DNA of 64,000 bases from Borrelia miyamotoi (GCF_019668505.1 NZ_AP024371.1:1-64000), one strand, 5' to 3'. Shown: positions 49,774 to 60,649, counted from the first letter of the stretch. Program-made: numbers and translations. Notes: generated by a model not told the origin, from the letters alone.

Positions 49774-50538
49774 CTATTTGGCTACCTTATTAATTATATT
49801 CAAAAATGAATCAACCTTTAAAGATGCACCACCAATCAATGCTCCATCAATGTCATTTTCTCCCACAAGGCCTTTCACATTATCAATATTTACAGAACCA
49901 CCATACTGAATAATAATATTATCTGCTGCTGACTTTGAATATAATGATTTAATCTCAAGCCTAATTGCTTTATGAACTTCCTGTGCCTCTTCTTTTGTTG
50001 CTGTTTTCCCAGTTCCAATTGCCCACACAGGCTCGTAAGCCAAAATTATTCTATTAAGATCAGATTCAGGCACAGAAATCAATCCCCTTCTAACCTGATT
50101 TAAAACAACATCCAATGTTTTATTATGTTCTCTCTCTTCAAGACTTTCCCCAACACAAAGAATCAAATATTTAAATGGATGTCTAAGACCTGCCAGAATT
50201 TTTTTATTTATCACCTCATCAGTATCTCCAAGATAAGCCCTACATTCAGAGTGACCAAGTATTACATAATCAACCCCAAATTCCAAAAGCATAGAAGGTG
50301 AAATTTCACCTGTTCTTGCCCCACTATTCTCATAAGACATATTTTGAGCGCCAATAAAAACATTACTTCCTTTAGTGACTTTACAAACTTTACAAAGAGA
50401 TGTAAATGCAGGAGTTATCATAATTACAATATCATCCTTAATATTTCGCACTCCGCTTACAACTTGTTTAGCAACACTTGCAGCTTCTACACTTGTATAG
50501 TGCATCTTCCAGTTTCCCGCTAAAAATATCTTTCTCAT
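49774..50538 (-). CDS. tpiA: Triosephosphate isomerase
   Basis: 254 residues. Interconverts DHAP and glyceraldehyde 3-phosphate. Asn9 and Lys11 in AGNWKM, His96 in LGHSECR and Glu169 in [11 protein letters not shown] make the full active site; phosphate loop IQYGGSVN is near the end. GGAGAAGTGAA precedes the ATG. Two bases separate it from pgk. Confidence 0.97.
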   Translation of the reverse strand: MRKIFLAGNWKMHYTSVEAASVAKQVVSGVRNIKDDIVIMITPAFTSLCKVCKVTKGSNVFIGAQNMSYENSGARTGEISPSMLLEFGVDYVILGHSECRAYLGDTDEVINKKILAGLRHPFKYLILCVGESLEEREHNKTLDVVLNQVRRGLISVPESDLNRIILAYEPVWAIGTGKTATKEEAQEVHKAIRLEIKSLYSKSAADNIIIQYGGSVNIDNVKGLVGENDIDGALIGGASLKVDSFLNIINKVAK

Positions 50539-50539
50539 T

Positions 50540-51718
50540 TCACTTCTCCAACACTTTTATACCCGGTAAAATTTTCCCCTCAAGATATTCAAGAGAAGCA
50601 CCACCCCCTGTTGAAACATGGGTTATCTTTTCAGATAAATTAAACTTATTAACAGCAGCTACTGAATCTCCTCCACCAACGACTGTAATACCAGAACAAC
50701 TTGCCACATATTCTGCAACCTTTGCTGTACCCTTAGAAAAAGAATCAAACTCAAAAACTCCAAGAGGACCATTCCAAATCACAGTTTTTGCACGAACAAG
50801 AGATTCCTCAATTTTTCTTAAAGTTTTTTCACCAATATCCATTCCAATCTTATAATTGGGAATGTCAACAGAACCAATATACTCAGGAATAGAATCTTCC
50901 TTAAACTCACTTGCAACAACATGATCAATAGGCAAAATAATTTCTACATCTAATTCCTTTGCCTTCTTCAAAAAAGAAGCAGCGACATCAATATATCCAT
51001 TTTCTAAAAGAGATTTCCCAATAAAATGCCCCTCTACTTTTAAAAAGGTATATGCCATTCCTCCACCAATTACCATTACATCTGATTTTGACAAAAGAGA
51101 CTCCAATACTGCAATTTTTGAAGAAACTTTTGAACCACCAATTATTGAAACAAACGGCTTTTCAGGATTCTTTAAAATTCTACCCAAAAACTCATTTTCC
51201 TTTTCCATTAAAAATCCACCAACAGCTGGCAAATAAGCTGCAATCCCAACTGTAGAAGCATGTGCCCTGTGAGCAGTTCCAAAAGCATCATTTATAAAAA
51301 CATCACCATTTTGTGATAATTCTTTTGCAAAAACATCACAATTTTCCTCTTCTGACTTATAAAATCTTATGTTTTCAAGTAAAACAACCTCTCCATTCTT
51401 CATACAAGAAACAACAGAAGATACTTCATCACCTATGCAATCAGGAAGCATCTTAACATCCTGCTCTAATAGTTCTGATAGTCTTTTAGCAACAGGCATA
51501 AGAGAATATTTAAGATTTTTCTCTCCTTTTGGCCTACCCAAATGACTCATAAGAACAACCCTGGCTCCTTGAGACTTAAGATACTCTATTGTGGGTAACG
51601 CAGCCCTAATTCTAGTATCATCAGTAATATTCCCATCTTTTAAGGGAACATTAAAATCACATCTTACTAAAGCACGCTTGCCTAAAAAGTCAAAATCTTT
51701 CATCGTTTTTATTGACAT
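50540..51718 (-). CDS. pgk: Phosphoglycerate kinase
   Basis: 392 residues. Makes ATP from 1,3-bisphosphoglycerate. [49 protein letters not shown] and the C-terminal [11 protein letters not shown] phosphate-binding loop are all present. The ATG at 51718 is preceded by GAGG. Between gap and tpiA in the glycolytic run. Confidence 0.97.
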   Translation of the reverse strand: MSIKTMKDFDFLGKRALVRCDFNVPLKDGNITDDTRIRAALPTIEYLKSQGARVVLMSHLGRPKGEKNLKYSLMPVAKRLSELLEQDVKMLPDCIGDEVSSVVSCMKNGEVVLLENIRFYKSEEENCDVFAKELSQNGDVFINDAFGTAHRAHASTVGIAAYLPAVGGFLMEKENEFLGRILKNPEKPFVSIIGGSKVSSKIAVLESLLSKSDVMVIGGGMAYTFLKVEGHFIGKSLLENGYIDVAASFLKKAKELDVEIILPIDHVVASEFKEDSIPEYIGSVDIPNYKIGMDIGEKTLRKIEESLVRAKTVIWNGPLGVFEFDSFSKGTAKVAEYVASCSGITVVGGGDSVAAVNKFNLSEKITHVSTGGGASLEYLEGKILPGIKVLEK

Positions 51719-51748
51719 TTATGATTACCTCAAGATTATTCTTATACC

Positions 51749-52756
51749 TTATTTAATTAATTTCTGTGCAAGATCGACTACTCTTGTAGAATATCCAAAT
51801 TCATTATCATACCATGAAAGCACTTTTGCAAAACCGTTTAATAACACCATTGTCTCAAGACTATCAACTATTGAAGAATGAGAATTTCCCTTAATATCTG
51901 AAGATACTATTGGATCCTCTGTATATCCTAAAATACCACTAAGTTCTCTAGACTCTGATGCCTTCTTAAGCGCAGAATTGATCTCCTCTTTTGTAACATC
52001 TTTTTTCTTAAGTTGTACTGTAAGATCAACAATAGAACCTGTTGGTACAGGAACTCTCATAGAAGTACCATTAAGCTTACCCTTAAGTTCAGGTAAAACA
52101 AGCCCAACAGCTTTAGCAGCACCTGTGGAAGTAGGAATAATTGAAAGAGCCCCAGCTCTTGCTCGTCTAAGATCAACATGTGGAAGATCAAGTATTCTTT
52201 GATCATTTGTATAAGCATGAACAGTAGTCATAAGTCCTTGTTCAATACCAAAAGTTTCATGCAACACTTTTGCAAGAGGTGCAAGACAATTTGTTGTGCA
52301 TGAAGCATTAGAAACAGCTTTCAAATCAGAAGTAATCTCATGCTCATTCACACCAAGTACGATTGTCTTAATATCATCCTTAGCAGGAACTGTTAAAATT
52401 ACTTTCTTAGCACCGGCATGATCAACATGATCAAGATACCCACCTCTATCACTTGTTGCTAATGAAAAAACACCTGTTGATTCAATTACAACATCAACTC
52501 CAAATTTTCCCCAAGGAAGATTTTTTGGATCTCGTTCAGCAATAATCTTTATCTCTTTACCATCCACTATAATTGCTCCATCTCTTGATTCAACTTTTTT
52601 ATTGTATATCCCAAAAGTTGAATCATACTTTAAAAGATGAGCAAGTGTCTTAGGATTTGTTAAGTCATTTATTGCAACAACTTCAATTCCTCTCTCAAAA
52701 GCAATTTTAAAAACATTTCTACCTATACGCCCAAAGCCATTAATAGCTAGCTTCAT
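51749..52756 (-). CDS. gap: Glyceraldehyde-3-phosphate dehydrogenase
   Basis: 335 residues. NAD-dependent oxidation and phosphorylation of G3P. Rossmann motif INGFGRIGR at 5-13, catalytic Cys153 in [12 protein letters not shown], and [15 protein letters not shown] near the end. A GGAGG site stands six bases ahead of the ATG. First gene of the gap-pgk-tpiA-secG run. GAPDH is surface-exposed in some pathogens, but nothing in this sequence argues for it. Confidence 0.98.
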   Translation of the reverse strand: MKLAINGFGRIGRNVFKIAFERGIEVVAINDLTNPKTLAHLLKYDSTFGIYNKKVESRDGAIIVDGKEIKIIAERDPKNLPWGKFGVDVVIESTGVFSLATSDRGGYLDHVDHAGAKKVILTVPAKDDIKTIVLGVNEHEITSDLKAVSNASCTTNCLAPLAKVLHETFGIEQGLMTTVHAYTNDQRILDLPHVDLRRARAGALSIIPTSTGAAKAVGLVLPELKGKLNGTSMRVPVPTGSIVDLTVQLKKKDVTKEEINSALKKASESRELSGILGYTEDPIVSSDIKGNSHSSIVDSLETMVLLNGFAKVLSWYDNEFGYSTRVVDLAQKLIK

Positions 52757-52829
52757 ACAAATCCTCCGTCTATTTTTTATTAGATACTAGAATTATTAAA
52801 TAATAAATTAATTCATTACAAGTGTCAAA

Positions 52830-54815
52830 CTATTTTTTTATAAAAACGGTATACCCTTCTTGAATATAATCTCTTAAAAGAGCAGGCGATCTTAAAATCC
52901 CCCTGGAAATGTAATCGCCAACCTCTTCAACAAAAATTTCACCAAGAATATCTGACTTACTATAGCTAATAAAACTAGAACTATCACTATTATACTTTAA
53001 AGCCCCCTCTTTAAGAACTAAAAAGATGTCACCTCTCTTTACATCATTTAAATGACCAAGGTTCATCAGAACATCATCTTTATTAATCTTAAGTATTTGT
53101 CCCCTTTTAGGTAAATAATCATTAAAATCCTTATAAAAAGAAGTTAAAATATCGCTTAAATATAGAACTCCTGCAGAATTATAGTTAAAAGTTTGAACCT
53201 TAACTCCCGTTTTACCTGAAAAAACATCTACCTTTAAACTAGCTGAATTTTTAAAAACATCTACATCAAGATCGAACATTAAAAATAAATCAAGATTATT
53301 ATTTCTTGCATAAGAGAATTCTTCAGAAAAACTACTTACCAAATAATCCTTATTTTTATCATAATCAAACCTATAATTAACTACTTCCATATTTAGATCT
53401 CGATCGAGTATCCGCTCAGCATATCTTAAAATCAGATCATTTGCACCAAAAACTTTGTTCTCATTTTGAGTAAAAATACCTATCTTATAAACTGTTTGAT
53501 TATCATAAAGCTTGTTTAAATCACTAATGGTCTTATAACCATATCTAAAAAACAAAGAACTTCGAATATCAAATGCAACTATATCATAAAAATCCAAAAT
53601 CTTAGTATCTGTGCTCTTCCTCTGCTCTACTAAATAATAAAGTTCCTCATAAGCCATCATATCCAACTTCATAAACTTATAGATTTTCGCAAGTAAAAAC
53701 CTAGCACTATCATTATCAGGATAAATATCAATAGCATTCTTTACATTAAATATTGCCCTATCTAAACTCAAATTCTTAAAAGCCTTAACTCCCTCATTTT
53801 CATATCTCTTAGAAATCTCGATGTTAGTACCAATACTTTTTTGAAGAGAACTCCTAAAATTAGAAACAAAAAAGCTTTCCTCAAGAGCTATATTATAAAA
53901 CTCTAAGTCCTTTTTCATATCCTTGGCCCTTTCCAAGTTTAAAACAGCTTTACTAACTTCCCCAAGCTTCAAATAAGAATAACCAAGCAAATAATAAAGC
54001 TCAGCAGAATCTTGATCAACAAATAGTGCCTTTTGAAGAGCAGCAGAAGCATCTTCATATTTAGACTGATACAAATAAACAAGAGCAAGTAAACGGTAAG
54101 CATCAACAAGTCCAAGGTCTTTATAAGTAGTTTTCACTAACATTAAGTAATTTTGAGCATATTTCTCAGCAACCCCTAAACTATTAGTCTTAATAGAAAA
54201 TTCTGTTACCTTTTTATGAAAACTTGGAAAAGAAATAAAATTGCTTCTAACTTTGTTTATTAAATACTGAGCCTTATTATTCATATTTAATTTCTCATAA
54301 ATATTCATAAGATGCTCAAATGCATTATAATTCGATTGATCATACTCAAGAATAGATAGATAATAATTAGCAGCTGCGACAAGTAAACCTTCTTCCTCAA
54401 AGATTGTAGCAAGTCCCACCAAAGCATCAATATTATTTTTTTGAGTAGAAAGAACTTCCGAATAAAATTTTTTAGCCTGTTCTATCCCATTATTCTTAAG
54501 CAAGATATTTGCATAAAGAATCTTATATTCGGTATCACCATTTGACATTTTATAGGCTTTCTCTATGAAAAATTGAGCCTGATTATATATCTTCAATAAA
54601 TAATAAATTTTTGCAATAAATTTATATGCTTCATAATAATTAGGATTAATCTTCACAGCTTCAAGAAGCTCATCGATAGCATCATAATACTTTTGCATAA
54701 GATAATATGTTTGTGCTTTTTGATAATATTCGATTGCAGTTGTAGTAGCACCTATTAAACTACCAAAATTTAAATTGAAAACCAACAATATTGCTAAAAA
54801 TCTCCTTAAATTCAT
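52830..54815 (-). CDS. Exported TPR-repeat protein
   Basis: 661 residues. Signal peptide RRFLAILLVFNLNFGSLIGA, then TPR units from about residue 25 (AIEYYQKAQTYYLMQKYYDA, YYEAYKFIAKIYYLLKIYN, and later DSAELYYLLGYSYLKLGEVS and DSARFLLAKIYKFMKLD). The C-terminal third (about 440-660) is beta-rich with no repeat and unknown function. The start overlaps the end of tlyC by four bases. A periplasmic scaffold role is inferred. Confidence 0.85.
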   Translation of the reverse strand: MNLRRFLAILLVFNLNFGSLIGATTTAIEYYQKAQTYYLMQKYYDAIDELLEAVKINPNYYEAYKFIAKIYYLLKIYNQAQFFIEKAYKMSNGDTEYKILYANILLKNNGIEQAKKFYSEVLSTQKNNIDALVGLATIFEEEGLLVAAANYYLSILEYDQSNYNAFEHLMNIYEKLNMNNKAQYLINKVRSNFISFPSFHKKVTEFSIKTNSLGVAEKYAQNYLMLVKTTYKDLGLVDAYRLLALVYLYQSKYEDASAALQKALFVDQDSAELYYLLGYSYLKLGEVSKAVLNLERAKDMKKDLEFYNIALEESFFVSNFRSSLQKSIGTNIEISKRYENEGVKAFKNLSLDRAIFNVKNAIDIYPDNDSARFLLAKIYKFMKLDMMAYEELYYLVEQRKSTDTKILDFYDIVAFDIRSSLFFRYGYKTISDLNKLYDNQTVYKIGIFTQNENKVFGANDLILRYAERILDRDLNMEVVNYRFDYDKNKDYLVSSFSEEFSYARNNNLDLFLMFDLDVDVFKNSASLKVDVFSGKTGVKVQTFNYNSAGVLYLSDILTSFYKDFNDYLPKRGQILKINKDDVLMNLGHLNDVKRGDIFLVLKEGALKYNSDSSSFISYSKSDILGEIFVEEVGDYISRGILRSPALLRDYIQEGYTVFIKK

Positions 54816-55588
54816 AAACCTTCCTTCTGGGAAATTTTTATTACTTTAATGTTTCTCTGATGCATATTCTTAATAGTAAACGTTAAATTATTATATTCTA
54901 TCTTTTCATTTTTTAAAGGAATTCTTCCAAATAAATCGTAAACAAACCCCCCAAGAGTATCAAAGTCCCCATCTGGAAGACTTAATCCAAGCGCCTCATT
55001 TAAATCTTCAATCAAAACTCTAGCAGTACAAAGATAACTTCCATCATCAAGAGGCACTATTTCATCTAGCTCATTATCAAATTCGTCCTGAATATCCCCC
55101 ACAATTTCTTCAAGAATATCTTCAAGTGTAACAAGTCCTGAAACCCCGCCATATTCATCAACCACAATAGCAATATGAATATGACTCTCTTGAAACTCTT
55201 TTAAAAGTGAATCAATCTTTTTACTCTCAGGAACGAACATAACTTTTCGCATAATATCTTTTAGATCTATGTCATAAAAATCTCTTTTACACATATGGAA
55301 AAGTATGTCTTTTGTATGAATTATTCCAATAATATCATCTATTGTTTCCCTATAAACGGGAAATCTTGAATGATTACTAGATGTTACAACCCTTAAAATC
55401 TCATCCTTGCTTCCAGAATAATCAACAAAAACTACACTTATTCTTGGAATCATAATTTCTTTCACAATTGTTTCCTTAAGAGAATTAAAATTTTTCAGCA
55501 AAGAAGTCTCAAATCTTGACTTGCCCTCAATATCTTTACACTCACCAACTTTTATTTTTTTATTTTTAAAATTCAAAAACTTGAACAT
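54812..55588 (-). CDS. tlyC: TlyC/CorC-like CBS-pair protein
   Basis: 258 residues from the ATG at 55588, with AAAGG seven bases upstream; a TTG at 55591 is in frame. Two CBS domains (about 45-165: EIMIPRISVVFVDYSGSKDE, NHSRFPVYRETIDDIIGIIH, HIAIVVDEYGGVSGLVTLED) and a C-terminal CorC_HlyC domain (DGSYLCTARVLIEDLNEALG, FDTLGGFVYDLFGRIPL). There is no DUF21 membrane domain. Historically called haemolysin C; a role linked to Mg/Co efflux is more likely. Coupled to ybeY by TGATG. Confidence 0.88.
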   Translation of the reverse strand: MFKFLNFKNKKIKVGECKDIEGKSRFETSLLKNFNSLKETIVKEIMIPRISVVFVDYSGSKDEILRVVTSSNHSRFPVYRETIDDIIGIIHTKDILFHMCKRDFYDIDLKDIMRKVMFVPESKKIDSLLKEFQESHIHIAIVVDEYGGVSGLVTLEDILEEIVGDIQDEFDNELDEIVPLDDGSYLCTARVLIEDLNEALGLSLPDGDFDTLGGFVYDLFGRIPLKNEKIEYNNLTFTIKNMHQRNIKVIKISQKEGL

Positions 55589-56034
55589 CAAAATACCTTT
55601 CCGATTTCTCTTAAAACTTTTTCTTGAATAATTAACATCTCTTCACTTTGAAAGTCGTTTGTTTCATGAGTATATCCTATTAAATGCAAAATACCATGGA
55701 TAGTAGTTCTTTGAAGCTCATCGTAGATTTCAACATTAAATTCTAAAGAATTAAACTCTAAGTATTCAAGAGATATTATAAGATCACCTTGTATTTTATG
55801 ACTTATCCGCCCACTTTCCTCAAGATAACTAAAAGAAAGAACATCAGTAGGTTCAAATTTTTTTCTAAATTTACTATTTAACTTTTGAATGTACGTATTG
55901 TTACAAAGGACAACAGCAATCTCATATTCTTTAATGCAAAGAAAACCCAGAACAGATAAAATAAAATTATAATAAGCATCCAAATGCTTAAATTTAACAC
56001 CCTCTGTCCATAAGTTTAAATCTTGTTTTGCCAA
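55588..56034 (-). CDS. ybeY: Endoribonuclease YbeY
   Basis: 148 residues. Zinc-dependent RNase needed for 16S rRNA 3' maturation. The metal motif [11 protein letters not shown] supplies His113, His117 and His123; [12 protein letters not shown] and [10 protein letters not shown] are conserved. The start is a TTG at 56034 with AGGA about nine bases upstream. Its stop overlaps the tlyC start, the frequent ybeY-corC pairing. Confidence 0.93.
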   Translation of the reverse strand: MAKQDLNLWTEGVKFKHLDAYYNFILSVLGFLCIKEYEIAVVLCNNTYIQKLNSKFRKKFEPTDVLSFSYLEESGRISHKIQGDLIISLEYLEFNSLEFNVEIYDELQRTTIHGILHLIGYTHETNDFQSEEMLIIQEKVLREIGKVF

Positions 56035-56124
56035 TTCACTATATCCTAGAATAATTATAACTTAAAAAGAATATTATATAAACAGACAAGATTTTAATCT
56101 TTTTATTAAAATCTCTTAAAAATA

Positions 56125-56478
56125 CTAAATTTTAAACAAATCTTTCATTGTCTCTTCAAAAGAATCTTTTTGAATAAAACCAACAGAAACTTTTGGCTTT
56201 TCTCCAATAGGAATAAAAAGAATAGTAGGCAGACTTTGAACACCAAGTGCCATAGAAATTTCATGCTCCTTATCAGTATTTACTTTGTAAAAATCAATTT
56301 TATCTCCATATTCTTTTGAAAGCTCATCATAAATCGGAACAAGCATTTTACATGGACCACACCAATCAGCATAAAAATCAATCACTGCAGGTTTACCTCC
56401 CTTAAAGCTCCATTCTTTATTGTTTTGATAATCAAAAACCCTATCAATAAATTCCTGCTTAGTTAAACTAACTACCAT
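56125..56478 (-). CDS. trxA: Thioredoxin
   Basis: 117 residues. Redox motif YADWCGPCKM with Cys40 and Cys43; the cis-Pro loop SLPTILF and VDFYxDWCGPC-type strand order are complete. Cytoplasmic disulfide reductant. AGGAGAAAAT precedes the ATG. Confidence 0.95.
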   Translation of the reverse strand: MVVSLTKQEFIDRVFDYQNNKEWSFKGGKPAVIDFYADWCGPCKMLVPIYDELSKEYGDKIDFYKVNTDKEHEISMALGVQSLPTILFIPIGEKPKVSVGFIQKDSFEETMKDLFKI

Positions 56479-56555
56479 ATTTTCTCCTGAACTAGTCGAT
56501 TTTTAATTATAACATAAATAAAATATAATTAATAAGGAATTAGAGAGATATAGAA

Positions 56556-57281
56556 ATGAACTTGATATTAATCAACCCAGATGAATTCAAAAATGGCATA
56601 ATGCTTAATGACTTAAGAGTAAAACACATTACTGAGATATTAAAACTTAAAAATAACAAAACATTTAAATTTGGCATTATTGGAGAAGAACATATTTATT
56701 CATGCATATACCAAAAAGATATCAAACTTTTTTTTAAAAAAAATCATAAAATAGCAAAATCAAATAAGCTAAAAAAGTTAAAAGTAATAGTTGGTTTAGT
56801 AAGACCAATTGCAGCAAAAAGAATAATCACACACCTTGGAAGTATTGGAATATCTGAACTTATTTTTTTTAATGCTCTACTTAGCGAAAAATCATATTCA
56901 TGCTCCAAACTTTTTAAAGAAAAAGAATATGAAAAATATCTAATAGAAGGTGCTATGCAAGGTGGCATTACCTACATACCAAAAGTCAAAATTCTTAACA
57001 ATATAACAGAAGTTCTAGAAAGAATAAAAGATGAAGGATCTGAGGCAAAAAGAATATTACTTGAAAGAGAAAGCAAGAACAAATTAGTTGACCTCAATGT
57101 AAAAACAAAGAATTCTATTGTTGTCATTATCGGACCAGAGAGAGGACTTATAACAAAAGAAATAAATTTAATCAAAGAACATAATTTTAATGCTTACAAC
57201 ATTTCATCAAATATTTTAAGAACAGAAACAGCTACAATAGTAGCATCTACTATCATCACATCAAAAATGAATAACCAATAA
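56556..57281 (+). CDS. rsmE: 16S rRNA (uracil-1498-N3)-methyltransferase RsmE
   Basis: 241 residues. SPOUT methyltransferase of 16S rRNA. A PUA-like N-terminus (LNDLRVKHITEILKLKNN), then VGLVRPIAAKRIITHLGSIGIS, GAMQGGITYIPKV and the SAM knot VVIIGPERGLITKEI and ILRTETATIVAS. Single plus-strand gene divergent from trxA. Confidence 0.94.
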   Translation: MNLILINPDEFKNGIMLNDLRVKHITEILKLKNNKTFKFGIIGEEHIYSCIYQKDIKLFFKKNHKIAKSNKLKKLKVIVGLVRPIAAKRIITHLGSIGISELIFFNALLSEKSYSCSKLFKEKEYEKYLIEGAMQGGITYIPKVKILNNITEVLERIKDEGSEAKRILLERESKNKLVDLNVKTKNSIVVIIGPERGLITKEINLIKEHNFNAYNISSNILRTETATIVASTIITSKMNNQ

Positions 57282-57409
57282 TATTTGTTAAAATCATCTA
57301 TAACTTCCTTCAATAAGATATATTTCAATTTAATACCATCATGTTCTACATTTGTAAGCATAAAAACAAATTAACATCAACAAGCACTATTGTTTACATA
57401 ATTTGACAC

Positions 57410-58474
57410 TTAGTTTACTACTGTTTGATTTACAAGTTTATTATAAATATAAAGTTCAATTATAGAACCTTTTAATGCATCATAAGGCAATTTAATAAGT
57501 CCTCCCTTAGATCTAAAAGAATAAAGCAAAGAACTATTTCCACCGGAATCCTTTACCTTAACCATTATATCTACACTGGATGGATAAATATCCAATTTAT
57601 AAGTCAAAATTCCAAAAACACCTAAATCATTATTTTTTGGTTCATTAATAGTAATTATCAAATTATCTATATTTTCAAACTTACTTCCTGGAGTCAAAGA
57701 CTGGGAAACAACAATTCCAAAATCACTTCCGGTTGACGACAAATTCACATCAAAATTAATTTCATCATTTAAAAGAGAAATAATAGCATCTTTATAATAA
57801 AGCCCAACATAATTTTTCAAATATTTAATCTTATTGTCTACCAAACCCTTGCTTACCAAAAATTGAAGATCAACTAAGCCTGCAATCTTAGTATCTGGAG
57901 AAGGTTCCTGCTGAATTATTATCCCCTTTGGAAGGGTACTTTCAACTTCAATGGGCCTTAATAAATGATAAAGCATCCTATTATTGCTACTTAAATTAGC
58001 CTTTAAATTAATAAGCACATCATCAATATTTTTCCCAATAAAATTATCAATCTTATTGACTACAGCTCCTTTACTAACAAAGATCTTAACCTTACTATCA
58101 AGTCTTAAAACAGTACCTGCTTTAGGATTTTGATCTATTACCTTTCCTTTATCAAAAGAAGTTGACGAAAATTTAAGCTCAACATAAGGAACAAGTTCTT
58201 TATTTTGAAGCTCAGCAATCGCATCTTCAAGATAAAATTCACTAAGATTTGGAACAACAACAAGATCACTGCCCTTTAAAAATATAAAAAATATTGAAAA
58301 CGAAATAATCAAAGAACCAAAAATAGTAAGTATTAAACCCTTAGCTATATACTTGGGCAAAGTAAAGATTACTCTATCAAAATTTGCATTACCTTCGTAT
58401 AAATTATTACTATTACTTAAATTTTGACCATCTAAAGATAATTTACCACCTGGCCTGTTATCACCCAATACCAT
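57410..58474 (-). CDS. PASTA-domain membrane protein
   Basis: 354 residues. A cytoplasmic N-terminus of about 45, one membrane segment (about 47-69, GLILTIFGSLIISFSIFFIFL), then three PASTA domains (LVVVPNLSEFYLEDAIAELQ with VIDQNPKAGTVL; NFIGKNIDDVLINLKANL with IIQQEPSPDTKI; YVGLYYKDAIISLLND with VVSQSLTPGSKF). There is no kinase domain, so it is not a PknB. PASTA domains usually bind peptidoglycan or muropeptides. AAGGAGATGAT precedes the ATG. Confidence 0.9.
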   Translation of the reverse strand: MVLGDNRPGGKLSLDGQNLSNSNNLYEGNANFDRVIFTLPKYIAKGLILTIFGSLIISFSIFFIFLKGSDLVVVPNLSEFYLEDAIAELQNKELVPYVELKFSSTSFDKGKVIDQNPKAGTVLRLDSKVKIFVSKGAVVNKIDNFIGKNIDDVLINLKANLSSNNRMLYHLLRPIEVESTLPKGIIIQQEPSPDTKIAGLVDLQFLVSKGLVDNKIKYLKNYVGLYYKDAIISLLNDEINFDVNLSSTGSDFGIVVSQSLTPGSKFENIDNLIITINEPKNNDLGVFGILTYKLDIYPSSVDIMVKVKDSGGNSSLLYSFRSKGGLIKLPYDALKGSIIELYIYNKLVNQTVVN

Positions 58475-58497
58475 ATCATCTCCTTATATTTAAGCTT

Positions 58498-59427
58498 TTA
58501 AGAAAAAATTCTACCTATTAAGTTACTACTTCCATTATAAAAGGATTTACAATCCAAAACGTTTCTCCCAGCTCTTTGAAGCTCTAATAACAATAAAATT
58601 CCATCTCCCGTCTTTACCAAAAAACCTCTATTAGGATCAAAGGAAATAATTGCTCCTATTGCTTGCTCACTATGATCATTAGTACTTAAAAAATCAGCCC
58701 TATGAAAAATAATTTCATCTTTACCAAGCTTAGCTCTTGCAAGCGGCCAAGGATTACAAGCATTAATCCTACTCTTAATCTCAAAAGCACTCAAATTAAA
58801 ATCAAGGGCTCTATAATGCTTATTAAAAAAAGAACAATATGTTGCGTGCCTTGAATCTTGAACTATTCCAATACTTCCTTTCTCTATTTTACCTAAAGCT
58901 TCCACAACAAGATTAAAGCTATTCAAAGAAACATATCTAAAAATATCAGCACTTGTATTAAAGCTTTTTATTTCAAACTGACTCTGTGACAAAATATTCC
59001 CACTATCCATCTCCAAAACCATTTTTTGAACACTAATACCACCAATATTATCACCATTTAAAATAGCAGTTTGGATAGGAGAAGGACCCCTATATTTTGG
59101 CAAAAGAGAGGGATGAACATTAATACAACCCATTGGAAAAATATCCAGAAATTCTTGTCTAAATATTTTTCCATAAGAAAAAACCAACATAAGATCAGGT
59201 TGTAATTTCTTAACCTCTTCTATAACATTAATACTAAGCACCAAAGGATCTAAAACCGTAATATCCCTTTTAACAGCTTCAATCTTGATCTCATTAACTC
59301 TTAAAGAAAGACCACGACCACTAGGCTTATCAGGTACAGTTAACACACCAACTACATTATACTGATCTGAAACTTTCCTTAAAAGTTCTAAAGCAATACC
59401 GTCAGAACTTGCAAAAACAATTCTCAA
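58498..59427 (-). CDS. fmt: Methionyl-tRNA formyltransferase
   Basis: 309 residues. Formylates initiator Met-tRNA with 10-formyl-THF, which FolD supplies. FASSDGIALELLRKVSD, VLTVPDKPSGRGL, INVHPSLLPKYRGPSPIQ (catalytic Asn/His/Asp region) and GNILSQSQFEI are diagnostic. The start is a TTG at 59427 with AAGGAGG upstream. Next to def, the usual pairing. Confidence 0.95.
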   Translation of the reverse strand: MRIVFASSDGIALELLRKVSDQYNVVGVLTVPDKPSGRGLSLRVNEIKIEAVKRDITVLDPLVLSINVIEEVKKLQPDLMLVFSYGKIFRQEFLDIFPMGCINVHPSLLPKYRGPSPIQTAILNGDNIGGISVQKMVLEMDSGNILSQSQFEIKSFNTSADIFRYVSLNSFNLVVEALGKIEKGSIGIVQDSRHATYCSFFNKHYRALDFNLSAFEIKSRINACNPWPLARAKLGKDEIIFHRADFLSTNDHSEQAIGAIISFDPNRGFLVKTGDGILLLLELQRAGRNVLDCKSFYNGSSNLIGRIFS

Positions 59428-59443
59428 GCCTTAACAATCCTCC

Positions 59444-59920
59444 TTATTTTCTATAAGACTTCAACAGCTTGTTTTTAAGCTTATCCTCATAATAGTCAAT
59501 AAAAAGCACTCCTTTTAAATGATCCATCTCATGTTGAATAATCCTAGCTAACAAGTTTGAATCTTCAATCTTAAAGAACTTACCATTCTCATCATAAGCC
59601 TCAACTACAATAGATTTTGGTCTCAATAGATCATAATAAACTCCAGGAATACTCAAACAACCTTCCTTATAAACAGTAAGTTCAAAAGAAGTCTCTGTTA
59701 TTAAAGGATTAATAAAAATTAAAGGTTTTGACATCACATTTTCTCTAACCACAAAAATAGATAAATCTAGACCTACTTGAGGTGCCGCTAGTCCAACACC
59801 ATTATTAACATCCATAAAATTTAACATTTTAAAAGCAATATTCCTAAGTTTATCATCAATATTTAAAACTGACTTTGTAGTTATCCTAAGTAAATCATCA
59901 GGATAATAAACCATTTTCAT
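59444..59920 (-). CDS. def: Peptide deformylase
   Basis: 158 residues. Removes N-formyl from nascent proteins. Motif 1 GVGLAAPQ at 41-48, motif 2 EGCLS with metal-ligand Cys88, motif 3 QHEMDH with His130, Glu131 and His134. Full metal site. Upstream of fmt by 16 bases. Confidence 0.96.
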   Translation of the reverse strand: MKMVYYPDDLLRITTKSVLNIDDKLRNIAFKMLNFMDVNNGVGLAAPQVGLDLSIFVVRENVMSKPLIFINPLITETSFELTVYKEGCLSIPGVYYDLLRPKSIVVEAYDENGKFFKIEDSNLLARIIQHEMDHLKGVLFIDYYEDKLKNKLLKSYRK

Positions 59921-59950
59921 AAAATTTCCTCAAAACAATTTAACCTCAAA

Positions 59951-60649
59951 TTAAGACTTTATTTGCCCAAAAAGCTTCCATTCTTCATTATCTGCCTCTG
60001 AAAAATAAATACTACCCTTAAGAGATTTAGGAAAAGCATAAAAATTCTTTTCATTTTCATCCTTAAATACTAAAAATTCCTTAAGTTTTATTTTTGAAGG
60101 AAGAAGTTTTTTGTCTTGACCATTCATTTTTAATCTCCAATGACCACCCAATGTTTTATAAAAAAAAACCTTGTCATGAAAAGTGTTAACTTCATAATTA
60201 TTGCTTTCATTATTTTTATGAATAATATTATCTAATTTAGAAACTCCTAAAGCATAATTTAAAAACTCTTGATTATACTGAACAGTATCCTTAATGGAAC
60301 CAATATATGCAGCCTTAACTTGTTCACTCTTTGAATCAACAAAAAACAAAACAGGACTCCTTTTTAAATTAATTTCACCAAAAATTTCATTATTCACATC
60401 AATAATCAAAAAAACATTTTTTTTAGAAATAGCCTTCAAAAGGCTATCATCCTCAAATGAATTTAAAAAATCCTTTATCAAATTATCTTTAACATCTCTT
60501 CCAACCAATATTAAAACATTTTTATGTAACTTTTGGGCTTCATGCATAGCATGCTTATAAGAATCCTGGAAAATAATATTCGATGAAAGCGAAAATAAAT
60601 ACACAAAACCGAATGCAATAAATATTATAAATAAGCTTACAAATCTCAT
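59951..60649 (-). CDS. Exported thioredoxin-fold-like protein without CXXC
   Basis: 232 residues. An N-terminal signal or anchor (about 2-20), then a thioredoxin-like segment: SYKHAMHEAQKLHKNVLILVG, VFLIIDVNNEIFGEINLKRSP (cis-Pro position) and VLFFVDSKSEQVKAAYIGSI. Where such proteins have a CXXC pair, this one reads VGRDVKDN, so no redox activity is expected. The C-terminal part (about 150-232) is beta-rich and unassigned. Overlaps pepP by four bases. BB_0066 position. Confidence 0.7.
   Translation of the reverse strand: MRFVSLFIIFIAFGFVYLFSLSSNIIFQDSYKHAMHEAQKLHKNVLILVGRDVKDNLIKDFLNSFEDDSLLKAISKKNVFLIIDVNNEIFGEINLKRSPVLFFVDSKSEQVKAAYIGSIKDTVQYNQEFLNYALGVSKLDNIIHKNNESNNYEVNTFHDKVFFYKTLGGHWRLKMNGQDKKLLPSKIKLKEFLVFKDENEKNFYAFPKSLKGSIYFSEADNEEWKLFGQIKS

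Noticed and set aside
50478..50855. 125-codon plus ORF across tpiA and pgk
   Set aside because: Antisense to two conserved glycolytic genes with complete active sites.
54812..55588. Haemolysin toxin
   Set aside because: The TlyC name is historical; the domains are CBS and CorC_HlyC, pointing to ion handling rather than a cytolysin.
57282..57409. Terminator between rsmE and the PASTA gene
   Set aside because: I looked for a stem-loop in this convergent gap and found none of useful length.
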